Assembly: GCF_019175285.1 (NCBI RefSeq)
Contig: NC_056528.1
Coordinates: forward strand, 50,372,480-50,436,479
Direction of reading: 5' to 3'
Length of the DNA stretch: 64,000 bases
Source: Sceloporus undulatus
Taxonomy: Eukaryota; Chordata; Lepidosauria; Squamata; Phrynosomatidae
Numbering within the stretch: the stretch's first letter is position 1; every line of letters starts with the position of its first letter. The notes beneath the pieces are model-generated. The model searched no databases. It was not told the DNA's origin and saw only the letters and a list, made by a program, of their open reading frames with translations. Shown here in pieces: positions 43,400 through 59,722 of this stretch. A program made the translations under genes and the position numbers.

Positions 43400-43960
43400 T
43401 CTAGCATCTATCATATCTATCAACCAGTCATCTCCATCTATCAGTCATTTATCCTCTCTGTCTCCCTCTCTCTCTGTCTCTCTCTCCCTATACAGAGGAT
43501 ATAGACCTTTCTGCCTGCCTCCTTCTCCCTCTCCCTCTGTCTATCCGTTCATCATGTAACACCTCTATCCATCACTCTCTCTGTGTGTCTATCTACCTAT
43601 CACCTTTTTCATCTCTCCCTATCATTTACTTACTTGCCCAACTAGTTCTTTCTCTCTGCGTATCTCTCTGATCTATCTATCTATCTGCTCTATCTATCTA
43701 TCATCTCTGTCCATCTCTCCCCCTCTCTCTTCTGTGTCCCATCCTTGCCTATCCTTCCCTGGCTGCCTGCCTCTTTCCCTCCTTCTCCTTCTCTCCATCC
43801 CTCCATCCCTCCTCCTCCTCCTCCTCCTCTTCCTCCGCCTTGCTCTCCCTCGAGCCAGCCCCTTCCCTGCCTTCCTCCTCTTCCTCTTCCTCCTCCTCTT
43901 CTTCTTGGCCAGAGGCTCCTTGGCTTCTGCGCTGAGGAGGGGGTCCCCTTCTTCCCTTCT
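43076..43960 (+). repeat. Polypyrimidine tract, (TCTA)n, (CTCT)n and (CTC)n, before the receptor gene
   Basis: This is nearly 900 bp made almost only of C and T on the plus strand, with TCTATC, CTCTCT, CCTGCCTG and CTCCTC blocks, ending about 30 bp before the receptor ATG. It holds no credible coding sequence, although low-complexity open frames run through it. It occupies the place of the proximal promoter and 5' UTR. I see no TATA box in it. Confidence 0.9.
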
Positions 43961-43990
43961 CCCTTCCTTCCCTTCTTTTGGGGGGTGCCC

Positions 43991-48935
<4,945 letters not shown>

Positions 48936-49184
48936 GGCTCTGGTCTGCCATGTTCACTGGGACTCTTGTGACTTTTGGGGCGGACACAACCTTGGGCCAT
49001 GGAGGCAGGGGACTGGTGAATCTGTTCTGGGCTTTAGCATGAACTTTAAGGAAGTTATCCAAGGTGCGGAACCTATTTTGGGGATAGGGAACTCTCTTTC
49101 TCCTTGTTGGGTGGCACTTTTGTGGCTCCTGAAATGCACACCAGACCCCCCCCCCCCCAAGCCCCAGTTATTTAAACTTGGAAG

Positions 49185-49386
49185 CCCTGAAGGCACAATG
49201 GTTAAAATGCCAGGACTGTTGTGAGTTTGATCCCGCAGGGCTCCAAGGTTGACTCAGCCGTCCATCCTTTCGGTAAAATGAGTTGCTGGGGGCAATTGGC
49301 TAACACTTGTAAAACTGCTTAGAGAGTGCTCAGCACTACAAAGCATTGTAGAAAATGTACACACTATTGCTATTGCTATTGCTATT
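49185..49386 (+). mobile_element. tRNA-derived SINE with (ATTGCT)n tail
   Basis: A different SINE from the ACAAC type: CACAATGGTTAAAATGCC (A box region), GAGTTTGATCCCGCAGGG (B box), AGGTTGACTCAGCCGTCCAT, GGTAAAATGAGTTGC, CTTAGAGAGTGCTCAGCAC and an ATTGCTATTGCTATT tail. It is a familiar squamate pattern. It lies in the presumed 3' UTR or flank of the receptor gene. Confidence 0.75.
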
Positions 49387-49861
49387 AAGAATCGGCCCAG
49401 TTTTGGGGGGAAATTCTGCCTTTCTAAACATGTTGTTGCATGTGAAAACTTCCTTCCACCATTTTGAGAGGGATTGGAGAGGAAAAGGGAGGCATTAGAG
49501 GTTGCTCTGTGTGTATGTGAAGGTGCAACTCATAGTAGTGGGGATGGTCTGGCATGGTGGGAATTTGCCCCTGGTCCCCATGCAATTGCCCATCCCTGAT
49601 CTATCCGACAGCCTTCTTTCCCTCCAGCCTTTAAGTGTGATTACTGATTCTGAATGATGCCTCTATATTTTTGGTAGCTGCATAATGGACCCAAGGTGCA
49701 GATTTGTAGACAAGTACTGGACCTTCTGTTCTTCTTCTTCTTCCTTGCTTTTTCGTTCCGCTAAGCCTTGGGCTCTTTGCTCGCGAAGTCAAAAACCCGT
49801 TTGGAGAACTTACACTGTGACTCACATCCCTTTGGCTAACTGACGCACTTTCCTAAACAAG

Positions 49862-49867
49862 ATTAAA
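49862..49867 (+). terminator. Possible polyadenylation signal ATTAAA of the receptor gene
   Basis: This is the first AATAAA-type hexamer I noticed after the receptor stop, about 930 nt downstream. The implied 3' UTR would include a SINE at 49185-49386. It is a weak assignment. Confidence 0.25.
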
Positions 49868-50203
49868 AGTCATTTCAGATGCAGCAACGGCAGTTGTTTT
49901 AATTTCACCAACCCAGTCTGCAAGGGTTGAAAGGGCAGTTGTGTGATGCTCTTGCTTCACTTCATTTTTTAAGCATCACACATACACAGGAAAACCAGCT
50001 TTTGTCAGTTCAGGAGGTCCAAAATGTTTTAATATAGGAGCTGGCAACATTTTGAATTTATGGTAGTTCTTCTGACCCTACATCAGAGTTGTGTAGTGGG
50101 CATCTCCACATGCACAAGGATTGTGTTACACAACCTTTGCACAGCTCAACAAACACCTAAATGTGCAAGCAAATGGACACCCGAATGCATATGTGCAATC
50201 AAA

Positions 50204-50398
50204 GGCTGCATCCACACTGCAGAATTAATCCAGGTTGACACCGCTTGAACTGCCATGGCTCAATGCTATGGGATGCTGGGAATTGTAGTTTGCTGTAGAG
50301 CTCTCTGACAGAGAATAGCTCACAAAACTACAAATCCCAGGATCCCATTGCATTGAGCCATGGCAGTTCAAGCAGCCTCAAACAGTGCAGATGTAGCC
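50204..50398. mobile_element. Palindromic MITE (GCTGCATCC subfamily), complete
   Basis: GGCTGCATCCACACTGCAG at the left, GCAGATGTAGCC at the right, TTGAACTGCCATGGCTCAAT opposed to ATTGAGCCATGGCAGTTCAA inside: nearly perfect arms. Confidence 0.85.
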
Positions 50399-50468
50399 AT
50401 ACACATTTTCTATGCATGCACAGCTGGAATTCAATGCAGACATTGTGCATGGGACAAAAATGTCCAGC

Positions 50469-50471
<3 letters not shown>

Positions 50472-50512
<41 letters not shown>
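50472..50512 (+). repeat. (GT)n microsatellite
   Basis: About 20 GT units. Confidence 0.95.
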
Positions 50513-50514
<2 letters not shown>

Positions 50515-50559
50515 CTTACACTTTCAGGAGCCACCAGCAAGATTTTCTTACACACAAAG

Positions 50560-51235
50560 ATAGAATGGGTGACACTTGGCTTGATAAGAGGACATGCAGA
50601 AAGGATCTGGGGGTCTTCATAAACTACAAGCTAAGCATGAGTCAGCGGTGTGTTGCAGCAGCCAAAAAAGCCAATGCAATTCTGGGCTGCACCAAGAGGA
50701 GAGCAGCATCCAGATCAAGAGAAGTAAATACAGCTAATACATAAGTAGTAGCACCACTCTGGGTCAAACTTTGCTGGGAATAATGTGTCTTCTTCTGGGT
50801 GCCATAGTTCAAGAAGGATGTTCATAAGCTGGGACATATCTAGAAGATGGTCAAGGCTTTGACAACCAAGCCCTTGAGTGATAGTGATGGGTTAATAATC
50901 TGGGTATGTTTAGCTGGGAGAAGATATAACTGCCGTACTGAAATATTTGCATAAGATGCAGCAAACTTGTTTTCTGCTGCTCCAGAGACTTGAATGTGAA
51001 CCAATGGCTTCTAATGACAAGAAAAGAGATTCCCCCTAAACCTTTGGAAGAACCTCTTGACTACAAGAGTGGAATGGACCGTCTTGGAGAGTGTATCCAT
51101 CTTTGGAGGTCTTTAAACAGAGGCTGGATGAGCATCTTTCAAGGGTACTTTAGTTGTGTATCCCTACATGGCAGATTGGGGTTGAACTTGGGGTCCCTTG
51201 GGGTCCCATCCAACTCCATGATCCTATGTTTCTAT
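50560..51235 (+). mobile_element. Old CR1 LINE fragment, C-terminal and 3' end
   Basis: Diverged CR1: CTTGATAAGAGGACATGCAG (compare 41630), CAGCAGCCAAAAAAGCCAAT, TTCTGCTGCTCCAGAGACTT, GGTCTTTAAACAGAGGCTGG and CATGGCAGATTGGGGTTG. It is full of stops and indels and so older than the 40.3-42.6 kb copy. Confidence 0.85.
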
Positions 51236-52707
51236 TATATAAATATACCTTCAAATATATTGGAATGAATAGCAGCCTTCAATCAAAGCACAATTTGTCA
51301 GCAATAATCAAACAGGAATTGGAGACTGGAAGGATACTCTAGCTCCCCTTTTTGTCCCAATTTTCTTCCCAATTTCAAGAGAAAGCAGAAAGTTTCCAAA
51401 CAAAATAATTGTGTCAAACCAAGATGCTCCTTTCTTCTTTGTGAGCTGGATTCAGAAACAGAATCTATCCTAGAGATATGTCAATTAATGCCACTGTTTA
51501 TGCATCGCCGCAATCTGGGTCTTTGCGCTCCGGAAATGGACAGCGATCCATTAGGAATAATGCAAAACAGGGCAAGGTAATTGGTTGCGTCCCTCTCTCT
51601 CTCCTTTTGACCAGCTGCACCGCTTGAATCATTTGCAGACGTCTGTTATTCTGCTCTGTACAAATACGGACTAATTTGGAAAACAGATGCCAAACGATGC
51701 ATCTATTTATCCCCTTATTAAAGCAATTCTCTGAGAGATGGGTTCTGAAATGGAAATCAATATGGTCCGCTGTTTGTCTCTTCCTAAACTCTGAGGCCCC
51801 TTCTTCTAAATTTTGGAAAACTAGTCTCCTATATTTGCCCTTACAGATTGGTCAGAGCTTAAGTTATATACATGAAATCAATCAATCAATCAATCAGTTG
51901 CAAGGGGAAAAGGAGATTAATGGGGGAATGACTTTTCCAACAGCGTAGGAGGGCTCAGACTAGAAGAAGTCCATTAAGTATATTTAATTGCTCATTTCTT
52001 TGCCTTTTTCTGGTCTTTAACAGCTCTTTTTAGTGCGCCAGACAACTCTGTTTCTCTCTTTGTGTGTTGTGTGCATGTGTATGTGTGAAAGTCTTTTTGT
52101 ATGAAGCAGGCCATTGCATTTAAATGCTTTTCAGCAGAACAATTCAACTGCGTCGCAAGCAAAAAGTCATGAGTGAACACATGACTTGGGAAGGGATTGC
52201 ACAAAAAGACAGGCGTCCTTGAGCTGTGAGCAAGGAGTGTGCATTCGCTGATGACCCTGACATAGAAATGTGACATATGCTCACACACAAAAGGCTGACA
52301 CATTGAATGGAAATCCACATCCCTGAGATGTTTCTTGCAGGGAAAGAGAAGCAGAGCCTGTTTCCGCGTGAACGAAGCCAGCAACAAATAACACCCAAGA
52401 TGGAGAAATCCCACAAGCATCTCTTCCAAATTCCTGAGCATTAAAAATTAAACCATAGATATGACATACCTTTCTTAAAAGAAATAGTTGCCCAATCATG
52501 GCGTGCAAAGTCTAATCGCTGCTTTATTCTAATGGTAGGAACTGGCCCTGGATGGAGGTTTAAAGGTGTGCATGTGTTTGTGGGTATATTCAAGAGACAT
52601 TAAAGGTCACCATCCTGCCATGTGGCTTTATCTAGAGTCCTGCGTTCAGGTCTTGGTGCCTCATTTTACAAAGAATTTGGAGAGGTTATGTCCACAACAA
52701 TATGGAA
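51236..52707. other. Intergenic, unique
   Basis: No repeats apart from a short (AATC)n at about 51878-51896. The block 51470-51735 is a candidate regulatory stretch. Confidence 0.5.
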
Positions 52708-52975
52708 AATCAATGCGTTTGAGATGCATTGGTGCTGGAGAAGAGTGCTGAGGATCCCATGGACAGCGAAAAAGACCGACAAATGCGCCCTTGAACACGT
52801 CAAGACAGAACTTTCCCTGGAAGCCAAGATCGTCAAATTGAGGTTGCCATACTTTGGGCACATCATGAGAAGACAATAATGCGAGGAAAGATGGAGGAAT
52901 CGGATCATCGGGAGGGAAGATGTGGGATCTTCCAGGAAGGTTGGAAGAATTCATCCCTAAAACCTGCCTGGATAG
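52708..52975 (+). mobile_element. BovB/RTE LINE fragment
   Basis: The frame reads INAFEMHWCWRRVLRIPW, TAKKTDKCALEHVKTELSLE and AKIVKLRLPYFGHIMRRQ, which matches the C-terminal region of RTE/BovB reverse transcriptase as I recall it (CWRRLLR(I/V)PWTARR, KLKLQYFGHLMRR). A stop follows directly, and the remainder is degraded. Confidence 0.75.
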
Positions 52976-53854
52976 CCATGACTGCCAGGAAAGTTGACAA
53001 TATTGGTCTAGAGATGGACCAAGAGTCTGTTTTAAGAGAAGACCGCTCTCGGTCTTCTTGCAAAAGGTCCCAGGTTCAACTGTGGCATCTTCAAGCAAGG
53101 CTAGGAAATAACCTTCCAGGAAATTCAGAGCTAAGCATAGGCTCAATATCAGACAGATTCCTTTATTTGCACAAAAGCTCTGTATTTGCACAGTTAGGAC
53201 CACGCTACTTAGGTCTTGGCTGCTTTATGGAGAGGTTTCTCAGGTCTTCTTTAGTAGATTTGGGTTCGACTTCATTAAGCACCTCTTGGACACTGGAAGG
53301 CAAACTGTGTCCATAGGTTCCATTATCTAACGCATTTCTCCCTTTCATTTCTTCCCTCTCTCACCCCATTTTCCAGATCCATCAAATCATCTCTCTCCCT
53401 CCCTCCCTTTTGTATCTTCTCTATATACCCTTTAAAGCACCACTCTGAAAAGAAGCCATTTGTAAGAAGAAAAGGAGGGGAAAAATTGAAGAGGCCATCG
53501 AAAACCTTTTGATGGTATGTCACTTCAACCTCAAGGGAAAATGTTAGGGGGGGTGGTTTGCCATTTTTGATCATGGGCATTGAAAAGAGACTCCTTTATG
53601 TTGGGCACAAGGTAACGGAGGATTAAAGGGAACGTTGAAGCAAAACGGAGAGAGATTGCTCCTAGATGCTTTTCACTGTCTTCCATGGCTTCCTTTGTGA
53701 TGTTCGGTTCCATTGAGCCACCCAAGACTCATCCCTTCCTTCATCGCAACAATTAGCATTTGTTGGTTGTGGCACGCACAAGACTGACACTATGATTTTT
53801 TTGTGCGCTTCCACTCTTGGGGGTATTTCACCCCCCAAAAAAGGATTAATTTTT

Positions 53855-54020
53855 GCACTTGGATGGAAGACCACCCAAACAATCCCAGCTGCTATAGGCC
53901 ATATTTCAGGGAAAGGAACTGGCCAAATCACCTCTGAGTCTTCCTTGCCTAAGAAAACCCCACAAAGTCCATGGGGCCACCATAAGCCAACAGGTGACTT
54001 AAAGACACATCCATGTGCAT
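53855..54020 (+). mobile_element. 5S-rRNA-derived SINE, 5' truncated, with tail
   Basis: CACTTGGATGGAAGACCACC and CAGCTGCTATAGGC are the end of 5S rRNA. Then comes the same tail as at 7645: CACCTCTGAGTCTTCCTTGC, CTAAGAAAACCCC, GCCACCATAAGCCAACAGG and TGACTTAAAGACACA. Confidence 0.75.
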
Positions 54021-57000
54021 AACATATTTTTGCAACCTCAAGAGCTTGGAATGGTCACTCATTTCAGACCACATTAGGGCTGGGGGATCCTGGGAGTTGT
54101 AGTCCAAAAAGAGCAGCCATTCCAAGCCCTGCTGCATCCACGAGAGAGCTTGGTTTTTCCTTTTCCTTCTGCATTACAATTTTCTCCTGGCTGATATCTG
54201 AAACGTAGAAATTGGACGCGACAAGAAAAGAATCGGCACGTCTTCCAGCCTTGGCACAGTCTGCTGAGGTCTACTCCTGAATTTATGATTTAGCAGAAAA
54301 CCCTGAATGGGAATAGCATTCAGGTCCCCAAATGTTTGCTCCTCGGGTGTCGATTTGGAGAACCAAGCTCCCCTTTCGTTACTGTTTTTGCAACCGTTCT
54401 CTTGTTCTGCCCACTTTGCTAAGATGTTCAAGAGAATCAGTCTGGCTCTATGACAGCTTTTCCATTTTAATCTCTCCCCAAAAGAAGAGTCTTGTTGGGA
54501 AGGTGTCAGAAAGTGTCTTAGCAATGAAGCATCTCCTCTCTCTCTTCCAGCCTTTGCATCTTTCAGCTCTGTGATCCATTCCTCCTTGGATGTTCTTGAT
54601 GGATTTAAAAAATAATAACTTTGCAAGTGGAAATGTCTCCGGTGACCCTTTTGTAAAGATACTGAGCAAAGAGACAGGCGTTTGGACTCACAGAGAGCCG
54701 ACTATAGTTTGCATCTTCTCCATGAATAATTCAACCAGACCTTGGGCGAAGTGAAGCCAAATCACAACTAAACTAAACTGCGGTTCCCTTTCTCAGCAGG
54801 ACGCTCGCGGAGGACTCCAGCATGACACCTCCATTACGTTGTTTGGATTAAACCAGATTGTCAAAGGCTTTCTTTTTGGAGATTGGAGAGATGGTGACTG
54901 TGAGAAACTAATGATGGGAGATTTGCAAAAGGGCGATGTGGCGGGAGACTAATATTAAAGCAAAAGGACCCCCAGATGCCACAAGTGTTCAGGTTGCAAA
55001 TTCACATTCCCATCACATTTGGGAATGATTCGTTCATGCACTGAAAACATTTATGGGGGAAGTTATAGGGCTGTGAATATGCCTGCTGTTCATTTCAAAC
55101 CCTACATGTATGCATGCCAATGTAGGATGAAATCCAACATCCCTGCAGCATAGCATAAATATCTCCATGCTGGAATATGCTACACCAGGTCTTTGCAACC
55201 ACCCATTATAAAACACATGCAAATGGCTGAGTGCCACTATGCAAGGAGCGATTGCAAGGTGCAACAGCCCACAATTTCAAGGTACAATGCACAACTGCAA
55301 TGCAAAATTCACCGCAAAAAATTACAGTGTGAACCTGCATGTGCAACAGCAATGTGAAATGCACAAGTGCAATGTGAAAGCTAAAGTTTGCAGTGCACAA
55401 CTGCATGCTCAGTAGCAATGTGAAATGCACAACCAAACAACCCATTGCTTGTTTTCTACAAGAGATTGATCAAAATGGTGTCATGATTTTGGACCTATCT
55501 AGGAAACTACAGAGCATCTTCTGTGATGGAGAGACCTCCGCTTTCCTTTTCCTTGCCTTTTGAGCCCACCCCAGTTTTTGCTGCCATTAATAGTCCCTTT
55601 CCATGAGTGCAGCTGATGTGATGAGTCTGTTCCAAGAAACGCCACAGTCTCTTGGCCATTATGCACTCAGCCTCGGTACAATCCTTTCCGATGGTTCGGT
55701 GTGTGCTCCAGCAAAGTGGCAATTTTAGGGATTATCTCTAGCTTCATGGCTGATAAATTGTTTCCTGACCCATTTGCCGGTTGTAATTAATGGCAAGGCC
55801 AGCTTCAAAAGCCAACCAAAGGCAAAAGCCAACTTCAAAATGATCGGTTTTTGTAAAATAAAAAGTTGACTTTGAACATTTCAAATGAAATTGTATGAAA
55901 TCATAAAAAACTCTGGTCAAATATCATAAGCGCTTATTATTGAGTTTGCATCTGAGGAAGTAGACTCAAGTCTAGGAAAGCTCCTGCTGCCAACTTCTTT
56001 CTTTCAATTGGTCTCAAAGGTGCTACAAGATCTCTTGACATGCTTATTATTGTATTTGCAGAAACATATATGTATATAATCTTTTGCCCCCAAATGTCCT
56101 CTAAGGGGCATTTCTCCCCATGTTTTGTGGCTTTCCATTTTAATCCATGGGGAGCCTTATTTTAAAGCAGCAGAAAGCGAGCACTTCTTGTTCTTATTCA
56201 CTTCTTGTTCCATAGGAAGACCTCTCTCCTAGACCTAACGTGGTCCAGGGACCCCCCCAAAAAACATTGTGGGAAAGCCCCTATGCTTTTGAGAGATCAT
56301 TTGGGGCATTTGTTTTGGGAAACATTATTTTGACCCATGGGGAGGCCTGGGGGTCTCCAAACATACACTACTACACCCCACAACTACACTACTCCGGGGG
56401 AATTTTGGTAGGCAAAGCAAATGTTTGAAATAATTTGCAACTTTGGGGGTGATCCTTGGGGCTCCAGAAGGCCACAAAACTGTCCCTGAGGGACATATGC
56501 GGCCCATAGGGCACAATTTGCAACTGCGACAAATATCTGCACACACACCCTGGCAACAGCAACACATCCTTGGAAATTGCATTTCAGTTGCAATCTCCAG
56601 CCTTGTGGCTGCGCAGATGTGAGAAACCGACCCCCACCAAATTGGCACGAAATAGATAGATAGCTGTCTCGGTTGTTCCTTTGCGAACGTTGGCTGGAAA
56701 GAGTCACCAAAACCTGTAACAGGTTTCTGAGATGTTTAATCCGTTGCCCTGTTCCAAGGGTGCAGATGGCAACCGGGGAAAGAGAAGGAACGGTGGCCGT
56801 TTTGCCGCTTAATGACTCCTTTCCTGTGACCATCAGTCACCCCAGAGATGGAGTTGGCAGCGGCACAGGATCTGACTTGAAAAGTTGTGTGCAGCCTCTG
56901 AGTCAGACCTAAATGTCGCCTCTTTCTTTCTTTCTTTCTTTCTTTCTTTGCTTCTTAAATGGAAAACTGGTATCAAATGCCGCACAATAACAGAAGTGCA

Positions 57001-57709
57001 AAAGACGACTTGCCCCAGAGTCTTATTATTATTATTATTCTTTATTTATATAGCACTGTAGATTTGCACAGTATTAAATGCAATGGAGGAAGGGCTTTTG
57101 GGAAAGCAAGAAAGGGTCATTTGGAAACTCAGGGTTGTTTTTCTCAGCCTCTCAAGTGGTTGGCTATTTCCACCTTGACTTTATGAAACACTTTCATCAT
57201 ATTGGTGTTATCTCTGAGTGCCTTGTTTCTTGCATGGAGAGACTCTTGAATGGATGATTGCATTTGAAATAGCTCTCATTGCTCAATGGTGAGAGGCAAC
57301 AATGCCAACTGTATTCTGAACCCAAGAGCCAACATGGCAGTGTTTGGAGCATGGGATGGGCAATCTGGAGACCAGGGTTCAAATCCCCCGATCAGCCATA
57401 GAAACCCACTAGGATGACTTTGGGCAGGTCCCACTCTCTTGGCTTCAGAGGAAGGCAAAGGCAAAAAGCCCCTCTGAACAAAACCCAATGACAGGTTGGC
57501 ATTAGGCTTGCCATAAGTCAGAAATTACTTGAAGGAACATAGCAACAACATATCTGGATACACATATGTGTAACTCATGGTTATGCATGATGCATGTCTT
57601 CTTTTGGATGGTGCACAGAGAGATGTTCATTATTGCTTTGTGTCCCATGCAAAACCTCAAATCTTTAAGGGACACATATTGAGCCTCTGTACTGGGAGGA
57701 AGGCAGGAT

Positions 57710-57749
<40 letters not shown>

Positions 57750-59620
57750 TCAACCCCTGGGATGGGGTATTTTTGTCTTTCACTATCCATGGGTTGGAAA
57801 GAATGGGAGGCAACTCAAACTGGCAAGAAATAGACCGTTTTGGTTGCAACGAAGGGGCAAAGAAGCCGGGTTGCTTTCCCAGATGGAGAGCACCCTTGTT
57901 TTTCTTCCCTCTGCAGCCAAGTCAGACTACTTCTTGGCCACCTGCTCCTTTTCTTTCCCCCAAATAGAGAAGAGCCACAGCAACAACCCAAGGCTTGAAA
58001 TTGGGGGAGAGAACCGTGTGTCGACCATTACATTCGACACATGCGATTTGGGAGCTCAGCTTTCATCCTTCTATTTATACCTGTCCATTAATGTGCCATT
58101 AGTAGGGTGGCATGCAATTAACAAGGTATTATGCACCACTCAATGCACACGAAACATTACAGTCACAGGGATTAAAAGCTCTCTGGGATTAGAAAATGGA
58201 AAGGCATAACTGCGTGCCATCTACTGACTAATGGCATCTCAACATCTGCAGAGTTCTGGTTTGCAAAAGGAGCACCCGACACCTTGCACAGGGAGACATA
58301 GGAGTTTTGCGTAGCTATGTCTCTGTGCCTATGTTTCCCAGTGCTACCCGCCAAAAACCCACCTCCTAAGATGTGCAATCCTCCCCAACATGGCCATTTC
58401 CACATTGTCAAAAAGCGAGAGGATCAATGGGGATGTGTCCAGCTATTTTCCTTTACCTGAAGGTACAGCAAGGCTGCAGAGGTCTTCAGGGGTGCTTGGA
58501 AACCTTTGTAGCAGGGAAATGGCCAAGATGGGAAGAGCATGGGATGCATGACTAAAAGGTGGATTTGGGGGGCTTTGGACCTCCCTCCCTCCCTCCCTCC
58601 CTCCCTCCCTCCCTCCTTCCTTCCTTCCTTCCTTCCTTTCTTCCCTTCTTTCTTCCCCAGTGGGTTTCATGGCCGAAGTGGGAATGGTCTCCAGAGTCAA
58701 ACACTCAAACTGCAAAATCCACCTGGTTAAAAAGAGATTTTTCCCCATAAAACTCTTATTATTGTCGGTCGTGAAGACACAGAAGACAGATTAACAAGTG
58801 ACAAAATACCTCCTGCTTAAGAATTTAAAAGGAAAATTGCCTTGGTGAGATTATACAATTGTCAGCCTTTTAATGGTCCGTCAATTTGCCGTTTGGAAGG
58901 ATTCCTGCGGACGTCCCGCCCTTCACAAAAGGAACGTCATCATTAATAAAGCGAGTTTCATTTACCCAAATGCTTTTTGTTGCCTCCTGTAATTGGATAG
59001 CCTGTTTCAAAGGAAATTTAAATTTGAAAGACACTTCAGATTTTCAACCCCGTTTGATGGTTCTCACGGCAAAATGGAAGCTATTATATGTTTTCTGGGT
59101 GTAATTTTGATACCTTCATTGATTCGGAAGAGAGGAAAGGTGCTAGATGTTCTCTCAGAATCAGTTTGACTACAAATTGTTGGAAGCGGCAATTATCGGA
59201 AGACGGACTGCGGTTTGTGAACCGGGGGCTAGAAGTTTGGTTTTAAAGCTGAACCAAGAAGTGGAAGCAGAGGACCCAAAATGTGTTGTTTGCATCTCTG
59301 GATGTGTGAGCCATGCAACATCAAGTGATGCTCAGCCATGCTTCCAAGCCCAAGTCAATAAGGACACTAATGCAGCAAACGTCACATTGTCAGCCTTGCC
59401 CATTCCAGCCATAGCATTTTAGAGGATCAAAAACTGAAAGGTCACCCATCGAACAATTCCTTGCACACACAGAAACATCCATTTGAGTTCCGTGTTTGTG
59501 TCCTGGTTGTAAAATTCAGTGACACACAGTTGTGTTAGTCTGGGATATCAGTCTGCAAAGGGGTCTTGCAGCACTTTTGAGACTCACTAGAAACTGGGAG
59601 CATGAGCTTTCCCAGACTAG
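54021..59620. other. Intergenic, mostly unique
   Basis: Contains (TTTC)n at 56927-56950, a SINE copy at about 57330-57555 (GTTCAAATCCCCCG, GTCCCACTCTCTTGGC), an (AAC)n run, the CCCT/CCTT tract and a piece at about 55955-56040 (AAGTAGACTCAAGTCTAGG) shared with 42560-42630. Unique blocks at 55585-55800 and 58850-59065 stand out. No gene is seen. Confidence 0.5.
58579..58655 (+). repeat. (CCCT)n(CCTT)n tract
   Basis: CTCC units give way to TTCC units, then TTCTTTC. Pure pyrimidine. Confidence 0.95.
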
Positions 59621-59722
59621 GGCTGCATCCGCACTGCAGAAATATCCAGTTGGACTCCGCTGTAACTGCCATGGCTCAATGGTATGGAAAAATCCTAGGA
59701 TTTGTAGTTTGTTGTGGCAACG
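59621..59722. mobile_element. Palindromic MITE, left half
   Basis: GGCTGCATCCGCACTGCAG, GTAACTGCCATGGCTCAATG and AGGATTTGTAGTTTGTTGTG. It is truncated at the centre. Confidence 0.75.

Noticed and set aside
43745-43990. In-frame extension of the receptor upstream of 43991
   Set aside because: The frame is open but begins at a TTG and contains no ATG. The content is Pro/Leu low complexity from the C/T tract.
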